Positions 52,888 to 61,547 are shown, counted from the stretch's first letter. The stretch is DNA of 64,000 nucleotides from Actinomycetes bacterium (GCA_029778715.1 JAKOPT010000058.1:1-64000), one strand, 5' to 3'. Program-made: numbers and translations. The notes: generated from the sequence alone by a model not told the origin.

Positions 52888-53994
52888 CTACACGGCCTGC
52901 TCGTGCGTGGTGAAGCGATCGAGGGAGCGGCGAGCCAGTTTCCGGGCCTGGACGTATGCCGCGCCCGCCCGTCCGCCGCGCGGGCCGTGGGCCATGTAGT
53001 GCTGCACCGTCGCCGGCGCCGCCAGTCGCGCCGGTGAGCCCGGGGCGTCCAACTGGGCGAAGGTCGCCTCCAAGGCCGCCCGCACGGCCGTCGACGAGTG
53101 CTTTTCGAGCACCCGGGCACGGCCCAAGTCGACCCGTCCCTGCCACGCCGCCCGGTCGGTCTCGAAGGCCGCCATCGCCGCCAGGGTCGCGTCGCACATC
53201 CCGACGACGTCGGAGTCGAGGATGACCGAGGCTACGTCGGGAGTGAGGTACTCCTTGGCGCCATCGCCGGTGAACCCCACGACGTAGCACCCCGCCGCCA
53301 TCGCCTCCGCTCCGGGCAAGCCGATCCCCTCGCGCTCGGCGCCGAAGAGGAAGATCGCGCTGCGCCCCAACTCCTGCGCCACCTGCGCCTGGGTCATGCC
53401 GTCGATGAGCACGATCTCCCAGTCACCGTCGGGGCGCCGCAGGCCTCCCGAGCGGCGCACCAACTGCACCGCCCCCAGCAAGTCCTCCCGGCGCCGGCGC
53501 GGCATCAACGCAATGCGCCGTTCCTTCTCCAAGGGGACGAAGTACGACTCGATCTCCACCGGCACCGCGTGGATCGGGAACCCGGGCACACACGCGCGCT
53601 CCAAGAACGTGACGATCGCGTCCGAAATCCCGATCGTCGCCACCGCCTGCGGCCACCCCGGATACGCCCCGGGCACGTCCCGAGTGAACTCGGCATCCAT
53701 AAAGACGAAGTCCATGCCCTGGCAGAGCATGACGTGCGGCACCGCGGGGTTGAGGAAACTCCACTTGCCGCCGCCCGTCTCGGGCATGACCAGGAGGTCG
53801 CCGGGGGCCGCCGTCACCGTGCGCCCGGTATCGACGGGGGCGGGGCTGTCCCAGTCGGCATACCGAAAACCGGGGGTGCCGTGCCAGACCCGCGCGTCGT
53901 AGCCGAGGGCGACGAGGTGGGCCACGAAGTTGTAGATGACCTTGATCCCGCCGCTGGGGGAGGGCAGATCGGGGGCCATGAAGCGGATCGTCAC
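52888..53994 (-). CDS. GT-B glycosyltransferase (GT4-like)
   Basis: A 368-aa transferase: IRFMAPDLPSPSGGIKVIYN at the start, PHVMLCQGMDFVFMDAEFTR in the acceptor half, and IFLFGAEREGIGLPGAEAMA with GCYVVGFTGDGAKEYLTPDV, the E-x7-E donor pocket, in the second half. A conserved AVATIGISDAIVTFLER lies between. The GTG at 53994 is set by TACCGT exactly six bases upstream, and a longer frame to 54051 overlaps the divergent promoter. The sugar is unknown. It converges on the GT87 gene across 119 bases without recognised content. Confidence 0.88.
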   Translation of the reverse strand: MTIRFMAPDLPSPSGGIKVIYNFVAHLVALGYDARVWHGTPGFRYADWDSPAPVDTGRTVTAAPGDLLVMPETGGGKWSFLNPAVPHVMLCQGMDFVFMDAEFTRDVPGAYPGWPQAVATIGISDAIVTFLERACVPGFPIHAVPVEIESYFVPLEKERRIALMPRRRREDLLGAVQLVRRSGGLRRPDGDWEIVLIDGMTQAQVAQELGRSAIFLFGAEREGIGLPGAEAMAAGCYVVGFTGDGAKEYLTPDVASVILDSDVVGMCDATLAAMAAFETDRAAWQGRVDLGRARVLEKHSSTAVRAALEATFAQLDAPGSPARLAAPATVQHYMAHGPRGGRAGAAYVQARKLARRSLDRFTTHEQAV

Positions 53995-54000
53995 GTCTCG

Positions 54001-54036
54001 ACGGTAACCGGTGCGGTAGCGCCCTGAGGGGATAAT
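54001..54036. promoter_or_regulatory. divergent leaderless promoters for two GT genes
   Basis: TACCGT (minus, 54001-54006) is six bases from the GTG at 53994, and GATAAT (plus, 54031-54036) is seven bases from the GTG at 54044. The second hexamer overlaps an in-frame ATG at 54035, which argues that the real start of the right-hand gene is 54044. Confidence 0.45.
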
Positions 54037-54043
54037 GCTTGAT

Positions 54044-55246
54044 GTGGGCAAACCTCGCGTCGTCGTGGTGTCGAACCTCCTGCCGTTCGACGCCGTGCCG
54101 CACGCCGGTGGACGCTACCTCAGTGCGCTTACTCGCGCTCTGGAAGGGCGTGCCGATGTGGCCGTGGTCGTCGCCAACACCCCCGCCGCTCGGTATGCCG
54201 TACTCCAACCGGGCGCTCCCCGCCGCTCGCTGATCGCCGGGCTCGGTCGCGCCAGTTGGGTGGGTCGGGCCGGCGGGTATGCCGCGACGCATCTGGACCG
54301 GTGGCTGCGCCCCCGCGATCCCGGCCTGCCCTCGCTCGACCTGGCGTGGGAACTCGTGCGTGACCCGCGGCTGCGCCGCCTGGTCGCCGGGGCCGACGTG
54401 CTCGACCTGCAATGGTCCGAGGCGATCCGCCTCGCGCCCCTTCTGCGCCGGCTCAATCCCCGGGCCCGGATGATCGGCACCTTTCACGACGTGCAATCGC
54501 AGTTGTTCGAGCGGGAGATCGTCGTCGATCCGGGACGGGCCTCCTATTGGCAGGCGATGGCGGCCCGCTCACGCCGGGCCGAACGGCGCGCCCTCGACCG
54601 GCTCGACGTCGTCCTCGCCTTCGGCGACAAGGACCTGCACCTGCTCGGCGACCCGGCGCACGGCCGGGTGATCCGGCCGCCGCTGGCGACGTCTGCGCAG
54701 GCGCGGCATACGACCCCGCCCGGCCCGCCGACCGTGCTCTTCGTGTCCCACCTGGCTCGCCCGGAGAACGTCGACGGGGTTCGCTGGCTGCTCCGCGCGA
54801 CGTGGCCCGCCGTGCTGGACCGGGTACCCGACGCCCGCCTCCACCTCGCCGGGGCCGGGGCACCCACGGAGTTGACGGAGTTGGTCGCCAGCGTTGACTC
54901 GGTGCACCTCCTGGGTTTCGTCGACGACCTCGACCCGGTGTATGCCGCGGCCCACGTCGTCGTCGTCCCGTTGCGGACCGGGGCGGGCCTGAAGTTCAAG
55001 ACGGTCGAGGCGCTCGTGCGCGGCATACCGGTCGTCACGACCAGCGTCGGGGCCGAGGGGGTGGGGCCGCCGGAGTTGTTTGCGGCGGTGCGGGACGATC
55101 CGGCGGGGGTGGCCGATGGCCTCGTCGGGGTTCTCACCGGCCCCGCCCCGTATGCCGCGCGCGCGGCGGCCGCACGGGAGTGGGCCCAGTCCGAGTACGG
55201 GGCCGAGAGGTTCACCGCGACCGTGGTCGACGCGTTGGGCCTCTGA
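54044..55246 (+). CDS. glycosyltransferase family 4
   Basis: A GT-B enzyme of 400 aa: VVVVSNLLPFDAVPHAGGRY at the start, a middle MIGTFHDVQSQLFEREI, TVLFVSHLARPENVDGVRWL with the donor-domain strand, and VVVPLRTGAGLKFKTVEAL with a G-x-x-x-K-x-x-E pocket as in GT4 proteins of the Wbu/ExpE type. The start is GTG 54044; ATG 54035 lies inside the likely -10. It is the last glycan gene on the right before the housekeeping block, 56 bases upstream of bcp. Confidence 0.88.
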   Translation: MGKPRVVVVSNLLPFDAVPHAGGRYLSALTRALEGRADVAVVVANTPAARYAVLQPGAPRRSLIAGLGRASWVGRAGGYAATHLDRWLRPRDPGLPSLDLAWELVRDPRLRRLVAGADVLDLQWSEAIRLAPLLRRLNPRARMIGTFHDVQSQLFEREIVVDPGRASYWQAMAARSRRAERRALDRLDVVLAFGDKDLHLLGDPAHGRVIRPPLATSAQARHTTPPGPPTVLFVSHLARPENVDGVRWLLRATWPAVLDRVPDARLHLAGAGAPTELTELVASVDSVHLLGFVDDLDPVYAAAHVVVVPLRTGAGLKFKTVEALVRGIPVVTTSVGAEGVGPPELFAAVRDDPAGVADGLVGVLTGPAPYAARAAAAREWAQSEYGAERFTATVVDALGL

Positions 55247-55302
55247 CAGCGGCGCTCGGTAGGTTGAGACCCGACACCGAGAACGCACCGAGAGGACAAG
55301 CC

Positions 55303-55773
55303 ATGGCGGATCGGCTTCAGCCAGGAGACAAGGCTCCCGACTTCACGTTGAGCGACGACACCGGCGCGCAGGTCTCGCTTTCCGACTACCAGGGCCGCAA
55401 GGTCATCGTCTACTTCTACCCGGCGGCGATGACGCCGGGTTGCACGACCCAGGCCTGCGACTTCAGCGAATCGTTGGTGAGTTTGACCGCAGACGGGTAT
55501 GCCGTGGTCGGCATCTCCCCGGACCAGCCCGCGAAGTTGGCGAAGTTCCGGTCCCGCGATGCCTTGACGATCACGCTGCTGTCCGACCCGGACAAGGCGG
55601 TGATGACCGCCTGGGGGGCCTTCGGCGAGAAGACGATGTACGGCAAGAAGGTGACCGGGGTCATCCGCAGCACGTTTGTCGTGGGGGAGGGCGGCACGAT
55701 CGAGCGAGCGTGGTACAACGTGAGGGCGACCGGTCACGTCGCCAAGATCCGCCGTGACCTCGGACTGCAGTGA
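55303..55773 (+). CDS. bcp: thioredoxin-dependent peroxiredoxin (Bcp/PrxQ)
   Basis: A Bcp-type peroxiredoxin of 156 aa that reduces hydrogen and organic peroxides in the cytoplasm. DRLQPGDKAPDFTLSDDTG opens the fold, YFYPAAMTPGCTTQACDFSE holds the peroxidatic C47 and resolving C52 five residues apart, as in Bcp, and KKVTGVIRSTFVVGEGG with its arginine closes the active site. AGAGGA precedes the ATG, so the transcript is leadered, unlike many neighbours. The DUF3618 gene follows ten bases after its stop. Confidence 0.95.
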   Translation: MADRLQPGDKAPDFTLSDDTGAQVSLSDYQGRKVIVYFYPAAMTPGCTTQACDFSESLVSLTADGYAVVGISPDQPAKLAKFRSRDALTITLLSDPDKAVMTAWGAFGEKTMYGKKVTGVIRSTFVVGEGGTIERAWYNVRATGHVAKIRRDLGLQ

Positions 55774-55783
55774 GGATGAACCC

Positions 55784-56053
55784 ATGAGCCCCTCCATCGA
55801 CGCCCTCCAGGCCGATGTCATCGCACGCCGCCATCAGTTGGCTGGCACCGTCGACGAACTGGCGGCCCGGGTTGCCCCTCAGGCCCTGGTCCAGCAGGCC
55901 ACCGACACGGTGAAGGCCAAGGCCCTCGGCGTGGTTTACACCCCTGACGGGCAGTTGCGGGTGGACCGGATCGCCATCGTCGGCGGCGTGTTGGTCGTGG
56001 CCGTCGCCCTACGCATCTGGGGTGGGCGCCGGCGAGCCCGCCGCCGTGGCTGA
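55784..56053 (+). CDS. DUF3618 family protein
   Basis: An 89-aa DUF3618 protein. Family features are the opening IDALQADVIARRHQLAGTVD, a short helical region, VYTPDGQLRVDRIAIVGG and a C-terminal hydrophobic helix VGGVLVVAVALRIWG (part of one membrane span) followed by GRRRARRRG. Such proteins sit beside peroxiredoxin or membrane genes in actinobacteria; their function is unknown. GAGGATG lies just before the ATG. The last eight bases overlap the GroES-like gene. Confidence 0.85.
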   Translation: MSPSIDALQADVIARRHQLAGTVDELAARVAPQALVQQATDTVKAKALGVVYTPDGQLRVDRIAIVGGVLVVAVALRIWGGRRRARRRG

Positions 56054-56393
56054 GCGCGAGACTCGGCGCGCCAAGGGCTACCTGCCGATCCGGATGCTCC
56101 ACGACCGGGTGTTGGTCTCGGTCGACGGCGAGGCCGGCGAGCGGACCTCGGGGGGCGGAATCCTCATCCCGGCCACCGCGAGCGTCGGCAAACGCCTCTC
56201 CTGGGCCCGCGTCGTCGCCATCGGGCCCAATGTGCGGCAGGTCGACCTCGAAGACCGGGTCCTCTTCGACCCGGAGGAACGCGCCGAAGTCGAAATCCAG
56301 AGCAAGGGCTACGTCCTGCTGCGGGAACGCGACCTGCATGCCGTGGCCGCTCGGGCCCCGAAAGGCGAGGGCGGCACCGGCCTCTACCTGTAG
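56046..56393 (+). CDS. GroES-like co-chaperonin family protein
   Basis: A 115-aa GroES-fold protein: YLPIRMLHDRVLVSVDGEAG, RTSGGGILIPATASVGKRLS, WARVVAIGPNVRQVDLEDRV and LLRERDLHAVAARA follow the GroES beta-barrel pattern, including the mobile-loop region around SGGGILIP. It lacks a groEL partner and stands alone after DUF3618, so it is a paralog rather than the main groES. The GTG at 56046 is inside the upstream gene; 56022 is an alternative. Its role, perhaps a specialised adaptor, is unknown. Confidence 0.82.
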   Translation: MAERETRRAKGYLPIRMLHDRVLVSVDGEAGERTSGGGILIPATASVGKRLSWARVVAIGPNVRQVDLEDRVLFDPEERAEVEIQSKGYVLLRERDLHAVAARAPKGEGGTGLYL

Positions 56394-56481
56394 GCCAGGG
56401 AGGCGCGCGGGTCCGATGCTGGGACGGCATCGGAAACCACAAAGGGCCCCTGGCCTGCGGGTGCAGGTCAAAGGCCCGTGG

Positions 56482-56557
<76 letters not shown>

Positions 56558-56649
56558 GCGAGAAAGGACGCTATCAGGGACGCGCCTCGAAGTGAAATCC
56601 GAGCGTGGACAGCCAGGCCGACAGGGCGCCGAGGCAGCGTCGGCGCGCC

Positions 56650-57258
56650 TCAGCTCCGCGCCGGGTCCCGCCGCGAGCGCCAGAACCAGACCAGCGCCCC
56701 GGCCAACACCACGACCACCACGCCGAGCATCGCGATCCGCCCCCAGGACACCCCGGAGGTCGAGGAGGTCGCCGTCGCACTCGAAGCAGAGGCCGCAGGG
56801 CTCGGCGACCCGGTGGCCGAGGCAGTGCCGGACGGTGACGGTGCCGCTGACGAACCAGCGGTCGGCGGCAGGGTCGCTTGGAGGCGGTGAACGGTGAAGG
56901 TGGTCTTCCCGGCGATGGGGTGCGAGTCGGCGCTGACGATCCGGTAGGTGAGTTCACAGGTGCCCGCGACACCGGGGACCGACGCCAGCGGCTGAGTCAC
57001 GACATTCGCCGAGGAGACAGGGGCGGGGAGGTCGAGAGCCTTCCCGTCACACGCCAACGCCACTTGCGAGAAGTCCCCGAGGACGTCAGCAGTGAACGTG
57101 AGCACCACCGAGGGGGGCGGGTCGGCCAGGACCGAGCCGTCGGCGGGCACGATCGAGAGCACCTCCGAATGCGCCTGCGCCGCGGGCGCCAGTGCCCCCG
57201 CAAGGCCTAGCGAGACGGCCAGCAGCACCACGGCAGCAAATAAACGACGACCAGGCAT
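56650..57258 (-). CDS. CopC-domain copper-resistance-like protein
   Basis: A secreted or membrane-tethered 202-aa protein. A signal peptide (LFAAVVLLAVSLGLAGALAP) ends at AQA, leaving H30 as the new N-terminus, the Cu-binding residue of CopC, within HSEVLSIVPADGSVLADPPP. The barrel continues with VLTFTADVLGDFSQVAL and TYRIVSADSHPIAGKTTFTV, whose histidine is the second ligand. A Ser/Thr/Pro-rich linker and one C-terminal helix (IAMLGVVVVVLAGALVWFW) anchor it outside the membrane. It probably handles periplasmic-type copper delivery. GGGAG precedes the ATG. It lies 60 bases from tRNA-His. Confidence 0.88.
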   Translation of the reverse strand: MPGRRLFAAVVLLAVSLGLAGALAPAAQAHSEVLSIVPADGSVLADPPPSVVLTFTADVLGDFSQVALACDGKALDLPAPVSSANVVTQPLASVPGVAGTCELTYRIVSADSHPIAGKTTFTVHRLQATLPPTAGSSAAPSPSGTASATGSPSPAASASSATATSSTSGVSWGRIAMLGVVVVVLAGALVWFWRSRRDPARS

Positions 57259-57318
57259 CGGCACACTCCCAGCACGAAACGGCGTCGGCCCCGTCGCGCG
57301 AGGCGAGGGGCCGACGAG

Positions 57319-57394
57319 TGGGGTGAGCGACGGGGCTCGAACCCGCGACATCTTGGACCACAACCAAGTGCTCTACCAGCTGAGCTACGCCCAC
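57319..57394 (-). tRNA. tRNA-His (GTG)
   Basis: The minus-strand cloverleaf has acceptor GTGGGCG pairing CGCTCAC, D arm GCTC/GAGC, anticodon arm CTTGG-TTGTGGT-CCAAG with anticodon GTG, T arm with TTCGAGC, discriminator C as required for histidine, and encoded CCA. The preceding base is a genomic G, giving the G-1 identity element. Confidence 0.95.
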
Positions 57395-57446
57395 CATGGC
57401 GAGCCGACGGCATACCCGAAACGACGGGCCGCGACGGCAGCGGCGA

Positions 57447-58139
57447 CTATCGTACCCCGTCTTCAGGGCTGGCCCCGACAACCTCGGAGTCGACGGCACC
57501 CGACCCGGACGAGTCGTGGACGACCACGTGCGGGGCGGCCAAGGCGCGCAACTCCGCGGACGTGCGCCCGGGCGGGTCGCGGAAGACCGCCTCCCGGTAG
57601 TAGCGCAACTCGGCAATGGACTCGCGGATGTCCGCCAGGGCCCGGTGCCCACCCGACTTGGCCGGGGCGGCGAAGAAGGCCCGCGGATACCAGCGCCGAG
57701 CCAGTTCCTTGATCGAACTGACGTCAATGACCCGGTAGTGGAGGTGGGCCTCCAGGGTGGGCAGGTCGCGGGCGAGGAACCCGCGGTCGGTGCCGACGGT
57801 GTTGCCGCCGAGGGGTGCCTTGCGCGGCTCGGGCACCCACGTGCGGACATAGTCGAGGACCTGCCGCTCGGCGTCGGCGAGGGTCGTGCCGGAGGGCAAC
57901 TCGGCGAGCAGCCCCGAGGTGGTGTGCATGTCGCGGACGTAATCGCTCATTTGGGCGAGCGCCGCCTCGTCCGGGCGGATGACCACGTCGACACCGTCGC
58001 CGAGTTGGTTGAGCTCGAAGTCCGTGACCAGCGCCGCGACCTCGATCAACGCGTCGTCCACCAGGGACAAGCCGGTCATCTCACAGTCGATCCAGACGAT
58101 CCGGTCGGTGTGGGCGCGGTCCTGGGGCTGATGCGACAT
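57447..58139 (-). CDS. orn: oligoribonuclease
   Basis: A 3'-5' exonuclease of the DEDDh family that removes short oligoribonucleotides, 230 aa. The metal residues are in RIVWIDCEMTGLSL (D18, E20), then SDYVRDMHTTSGLL, and the C-terminal SGGHRALADIRESIAEL with the catalytic histidine and last aspartate. The N-terminus is short. TATCGT lies six bases before the ATG with no ribosome site, so the gene is probably leaderless. It diverges from PrsW. The last 30 residues beyond the fold are actinobacteria-type extension. Confidence 0.96.
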   Translation of the reverse strand: MSHQPQDRAHTDRIVWIDCEMTGLSLVDDALIEVAALVTDFELNQLGDGVDVVIRPDEAALAQMSDYVRDMHTTSGLLAELPSGTTLADAERQVLDYVRTWVPEPRKAPLGGNTVGTDRGFLARDLPTLEAHLHYRVIDVSSIKELARRWYPRAFFAAPAKSGGHRALADIRESIAELRYYREAVFRDPPGRTSAELRALAAPHVVVHDSSGSGAVDSEVVGASPEDGVR

Positions 58140-58145
58140 GGCTCA

Positions 58146-58189
58146 ACGATAGGAGGGCTCGGCGCCAAGTCCATGCCACGGGCTACCTT
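58146..58189. promoter_or_regulatory. divergent -10 pair, orn and PrsW
   Basis: TATCGT (minus, 58146-58151) is six bases from the orn ATG at 58139. TACCTT (plus, 58184-58189) is eight bases from the PrsW ATG at 58198. The 58-base space contains no Shine-Dalgarno for either gene. Confidence 0.45.
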
Positions 58190-58197
58190 GGGGCACC

Positions 58198-59391
58198 ATG
58201 ACCTCCCTTCCTACGGCGCCGGCCCCCGGATCGCCCGCCCGCGGGCCCGTGGTGGGGCTACGCAGGCGACGACTGCGGGCCTGGGCGATCACCGGCGCGG
58301 TGCTCTTCGGGTTCGTGCTCGCCGCCTTGGTGGTGACCGCGTACTTGCGGGCGGCCTTCGGGGTGCAGGCGCTCCTCCTCGGCACGCTGGTGGCGCTCCT
58401 GCCGCTCACCGTCGTCATCCCTACCTTCGTGTGGCTGGATCGCTTGGAAGCCGAACCGACGCGCTACCTGCTGGCGGCCTTCGCCTGGGGGGCCTTGGTC
58501 GCCGTCATCATCGCCGGCACCCTCAACACCTCGGCCATCCTCGTCCTGCGCCAGTCGGTGAGCGCCGACGGCGCCACCGTGGTGACCGCGGTCCTTGTGG
58601 CCCCCTTTGTCGAGGAAGCGGCCAAGGGGATGGGTGTCCTTTTGTTCTGGTGGCTGGCTCGGCGGGAATTCGACGGACTCGTCGACGGGATGGTGTATGC
58701 CGGGGTGGTCGCCGCCGGGTTCGCGTTCACCGAGAACATCCAGTACTTCGCGCAGGCGTGGACCAGCGGTGGCCGGGAGGCCTTCACCGTGACCGTCATC
58801 GGTCGTGCCGTGCTGTCGCCCTTCGCGCACCCCATGTTCACCGTCCTCACCGGCATTGGCGTCGGGGTCGCCGCCTCGACCCGCTCGACCTGGCTGAAAC
58901 TGAGCGCCCCCGTCGCGGGCTATCTCGGGGCCGTCGTCCTGCACTCCCTGTGGAACTTCTCCTCCGCTGCCGGTGCCAGCGGTTTCCTCACCGCCTACGT
59001 CGTGGTCGGGGTGCCGGTCTTCGTCGCGTGGGTGGCCCTCATCGCCTGGGCCCGGCGCCGTGAGGGGCGCCTGATCGCCGCGGCTCTCCAGCCGTATGCC
59101 GCCGCCGGCTGGCTCGGTGCCGAGGACGTCGTCATGCTCGCCACGGTGGGCCAACGGCATACCGCCCGGCGCTGGGCCCGGCGGCGCGGCGGACCAGCAG
59201 GGGCTGCGGCGATGGTGCGTTTCCAGGAGGCTGCCAGCGAGTTGGCGCTGTTGCGGCAGCGCCGGGAGATCTCACCCCCGACCATGTCCGCGCAGGCCTA
59301 TGAGCAGCGGTTGCTCGCCACCATCGCGTCGGCGCGGCAGGTCTTCCTCGCCGGCCCGGGTCAGTCGGCCCGAGGCTGGCCCGGGGCCTAA
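58198..59391 (+). CDS. PrsW-family intramembrane metalloprotease
   Basis: A polytopic protease-like protein of 397 aa with about eight helices. The PrsW motifs are complete: VAPFVEEAAKGMGVLLF (E139, E140, K143), AGFAFTENIQYF (FTEN at 177-180) and FAHPMFTVLTGIG (H211), with a later LHSLWNF histidine. PrsW enzymes cleave anti-sigma factors in Bacillus; targets in actinobacteria are unknown. A cytoplasmic C-terminal 90 residues (helical, basic) is an extension. tRNA-Arg follows 52 bases after the stop. Confidence 0.9.
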   Translation: MTSLPTAPAPGSPARGPVVGLRRRRLRAWAITGAVLFGFVLAALVVTAYLRAAFGVQALLLGTLVALLPLTVVIPTFVWLDRLEAEPTRYLLAAFAWGALVAVIIAGTLNTSAILVLRQSVSADGATVVTAVLVAPFVEEAAKGMGVLLFWWLARREFDGLVDGMVYAGVVAAGFAFTENIQYFAQAWTSGGREAFTVTVIGRAVLSPFAHPMFTVLTGIGVGVAASTRSTWLKLSAPVAGYLGAVVLHSLWNFSSAAGASGFLTAYVVVGVPVFVAWVALIAWARRREGRLIAAALQPYAAAGWLGAEDVVMLATVGQRHTARRWARRRGGPAGAAAMVRFQEAASELALLRQRREISPPTMSAQAYEQRLLATIASARQVFLAGPGQSARGWPGA

Positions 59392-59443
59392 ACTTGACCC
59401 GGCTCGGGCGGCCGATGGGCGCCGAACTCCGGGTCAGGTCCAC

Positions 59444-59517
59444 GCCCCCGTAGCTCAGTTGGATAGAGCAAGAGCCTTCTAATCTCGAGGTCGCAGGTTC
59501 GAGTCCTGCCGGGGGCA
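59444..59517 (+). tRNA. tRNA-Arg (TCT)
   Basis: Cloverleaf with GCCCCCG/CGGGGGC acceptor, D arm GCTC/GAGC, anticodon loop CTTCTAA with anticodon TCT, T arm GCAGG/CCTGC with TTCGAGT, and discriminator A. The anticodon stem AGAGC/TCTCG has mismatches at both ends, the lower one common in this tRNA. CCA is not encoded (CCG follows). Confidence 0.93.
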
Positions 59518-59580
59518 CCGCTGGGGGCACCGCCGGGCGTTCGGTGCGCGCGCAGGCGGCTGACCTGCCATGATGTCGCC

Positions 59581-60258
59581 GTGTCTACCGTCCATGTCCG
59601 GGTGCGCACCGTCCACGGTGTGCAAGAGGGCGACTGGGCAGTGCTTGCCGACACCGAACGGGAACGCGCCAGCCGCCGGATCGCGCAGGCGCCGTTCGTC
59701 ACCGCACACGCGGCCCTGCACCAATTGGTGGCCGAGCACGTCGATATCGATCCGCGGAAGGTCGTCGTCGGTCGGCGTTGTCCGTCGTGCGACAGTGACC
59801 GACACGGTCGGCCCTTCGTCGCCGACCACCCGGACATCTGGGTCTCCCTGTCCTACAGCCCGGACAAGGTCGTGGTCGCCCTTACAGCGGTGGGCCCGGT
59901 CGGTGTCGATGTCGAGGGGGTGGAAGCGACCGACTTCGACGGCTTCGACATGGTGACCCTGGCCGCCTGCGAGCAAACGGCGCTGTCCCCGCTACGCGGC
60001 CATGACCTGTTGAGCGCTCGAGCCCGGCTGTGGGCGCGCAAGGAGGCGATCCTCAAGGCCACCGGGTACGGATTGGTCGTCGACCCGACACAGGTGGTCG
60101 TCGCCGGGTGGAACGACACGGCCGCGCTCGTGGAGTGGCGCGGTGCCCAACCGGAGCCGCCCGCGGTCGCCCTGGTCGACGTACCCCTCGACGACGATCA
60201 CCACCGGGCCAGCCTTGCCGTGCTCGCCACGGTGCCGGTGGCCGTCCACCAATCCTGA
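59581..60258 (+). CDS. 4'-phosphopantetheinyl transferase (Sfp-type)
   Basis: Transfers phosphopantetheine from CoA to carrier proteins, 225 aa. The Mg-binding V-G-V-D-V-E is in GPVGVDVEGVEATDF (D110, E112) and the second motif is LWARKEAILKATGYGL (W151, K154, E155, K159), with the N-terminal RCPSCDSDRHGRPFV block of the Sfp family. CATGAT lies six bases before the GTG. It activates acyl or peptidyl carrier proteins, probably of lipid or natural-product synthesis; no such synthase is in the window. It converges on the amidohydrolase with five bases between. Confidence 0.92.
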   Translation: MSTVHVRVRTVHGVQEGDWAVLADTERERASRRIAQAPFVTAHAALHQLVAEHVDIDPRKVVVGRRCPSCDSDRHGRPFVADHPDIWVSLSYSPDKVVVALTAVGPVGVDVEGVEATDFDGFDMVTLAACEQTALSPLRGHDLLSARARLWARKEAILKATGYGLVVDPTQVVVAGWNDTAALVEWRGAQPEPPAVALVDVPLDDDHHRASLAVLATVPVAVHQS

Positions 60259-60263
60259 GTTGC

Positions 60264-61493
60264 TCAGGCTGGCACGCCGCCCGAGCGCTCATGGGCGAGT
60301 GCGGCGCATCGCCGCAGGGCGATTTCGGTGAGGAAGAGCGCCATATCCGGCACGACCGAGTCGTCGAACTCGGCGCGCGGGGAATGGTTGTCCGGGGCGG
60401 TCGCGGGGTCGACGCCGAGGGGACAGGCGCTGATGTTGACGTAGGCGCCCGGAACCAACTCCATGACGACGGACATGTCCTCCGCGCCGGCCTCCGGGAA
60501 CGGTTGGTCCACCCAGCGCTGGGCCCCGAACAGGTCACGGATGGTCGCCTCGGCGAAGGCCTGTTCGTCCGGGTCGTTGATGGTTGCCGGATATCCGGTA
60601 TGCCGTTCGATCTCGACGCCGAGCCCGTGCGCGGCGCAGATGCCCCGCGCCGCTCGTTCGATGACGGCGAGGGCCTTCTCTCGCGTGGCGGGAGCGAACG
60701 TGCGCACCGTCATGTCGATCACGGCCCGGTCACCGATGATGTTGTTCTTGGTGCCGGCGGTGATTCGGCCGACGGTGACGACCACCGGGTCGAAGATGGA
60801 GAACTTGCGCGTCACCAGTGTCTGCAGGGCCAGAACGATCTCGCACGCCACCGGGACCGGATCCAAGGTGCGGTGGGGCGCGGCGCCGTGCCCGCCGTCG
60901 CCGACGACGGTCACCGTGAGTTCGTCCGAGGCGGCCATGAGTGAACCCGGCCGACCGAACCACACGCCGAGGGGGTGTTCGGCGGAGAAGACGTGGACGG
61001 CATACGCGGCGTCAACCGGGCGTCCCGCCGCTTCCAACAGCCCCTCCTCAACCATGGGAGCCGCCCCACCGGGGCCTTCTTCACCAGGCTGGAACATGAG
61101 GATGACATCACCGGCGAGTTCGTCACGCCGAGCGCACAGTTGGTGGGCGGCACCGACAAGGGCGGCGGTGTGGAGGTCATGGCCGCAGGCATGCATGACG
61201 CCGTCATGCGTGGAGATCCAGGGCGCCGCCACTTCTTCGTGGACGGGAAGGGCATCCATGTCGGCGCGCAGCAACACCACGGGTCGAGGGTCGGGGCTGG
61301 GGGCACTGCCGCGGACGACGCCCACGACGGACGACAAAGCCCGTCCACGCGTGATCTCGATGTCGAGCCCCGCGAGCGCGTCGAGCACGACCGCCTGCGT
61401 GCGAGGCAGATGGAGTCCGATCTCGGGGATCGCGTGCAGGGTTCGGCGCAGATCGATGAGGTCAGGGGCGGGCGCATCGGCAACGGCACTCAT
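60264..61493 (-). CDS. M20D-family amidohydrolase
   Basis: A zinc aminoacylase-like hydrolase of 409 aa (HipO/AbgB group): LIDLRRTLHAIPEIGLHLPR, VVLLRADMDALPVHEEV, VMHACGHDLHTAALVGAA (Cys and His metal ligands), LMFQPGEEGPGGAAPMVEEG, and the late EAGAEDMSVVMELVPGAY with NHSPRAEFDD near the end. It hydrolyses N-acyl or carbamoyl amino-acid conjugates; the exact substrate is open. TAGGGT lies six bases before the ATG. It is divergent from the GTPase pair. Confidence 0.93.
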   Translation of the reverse strand: MSAVADAPAPDLIDLRRTLHAIPEIGLHLPRTQAVVLDALAGLDIEITRGRALSSVVGVVRGSAPSPDPRPVVLLRADMDALPVHEEVAAPWISTHDGVMHACGHDLHTAALVGAAHQLCARRDELAGDVILMFQPGEEGPGGAAPMVEEGLLEAAGRPVDAAYAVHVFSAEHPLGVWFGRPGSLMAASDELTVTVVGDGGHGAAPHRTLDPVPVACEIVLALQTLVTRKFSIFDPVVVTVGRITAGTKNNIIGDRAVIDMTVRTFAPATREKALAVIERAARGICAAHGLGVEIERHTGYPATINDPDEQAFAEATIRDLFGAQRWVDQPFPEAGAEDMSVVMELVPGAYVNISACPLGVDPATAPDNHSPRAEFDDSVVPDMALFLTEIALRRCAALAHERSGGVPA

Positions 61494-61499
61494 GACACA

Positions 61500-61540
61500 A
61501 CCCTAGGACTCCGTCCTCGACGCGTCGGGAACACTAGGGT
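61500..61540. promoter_or_regulatory. divergent -10 pair, amidohydrolase and GTPase
   Basis: TAGGGT on the minus strand (61500-61505) is six bases before the ATG at 61493. TAGGGT on the plus strand (61535-61540) is seven bases before the GTG at 61548. The two identical hexamers create an apparent 7-bp inverted repeat. Confidence 0.5.
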
Positions 61541-61547
61541 GGGGGTC

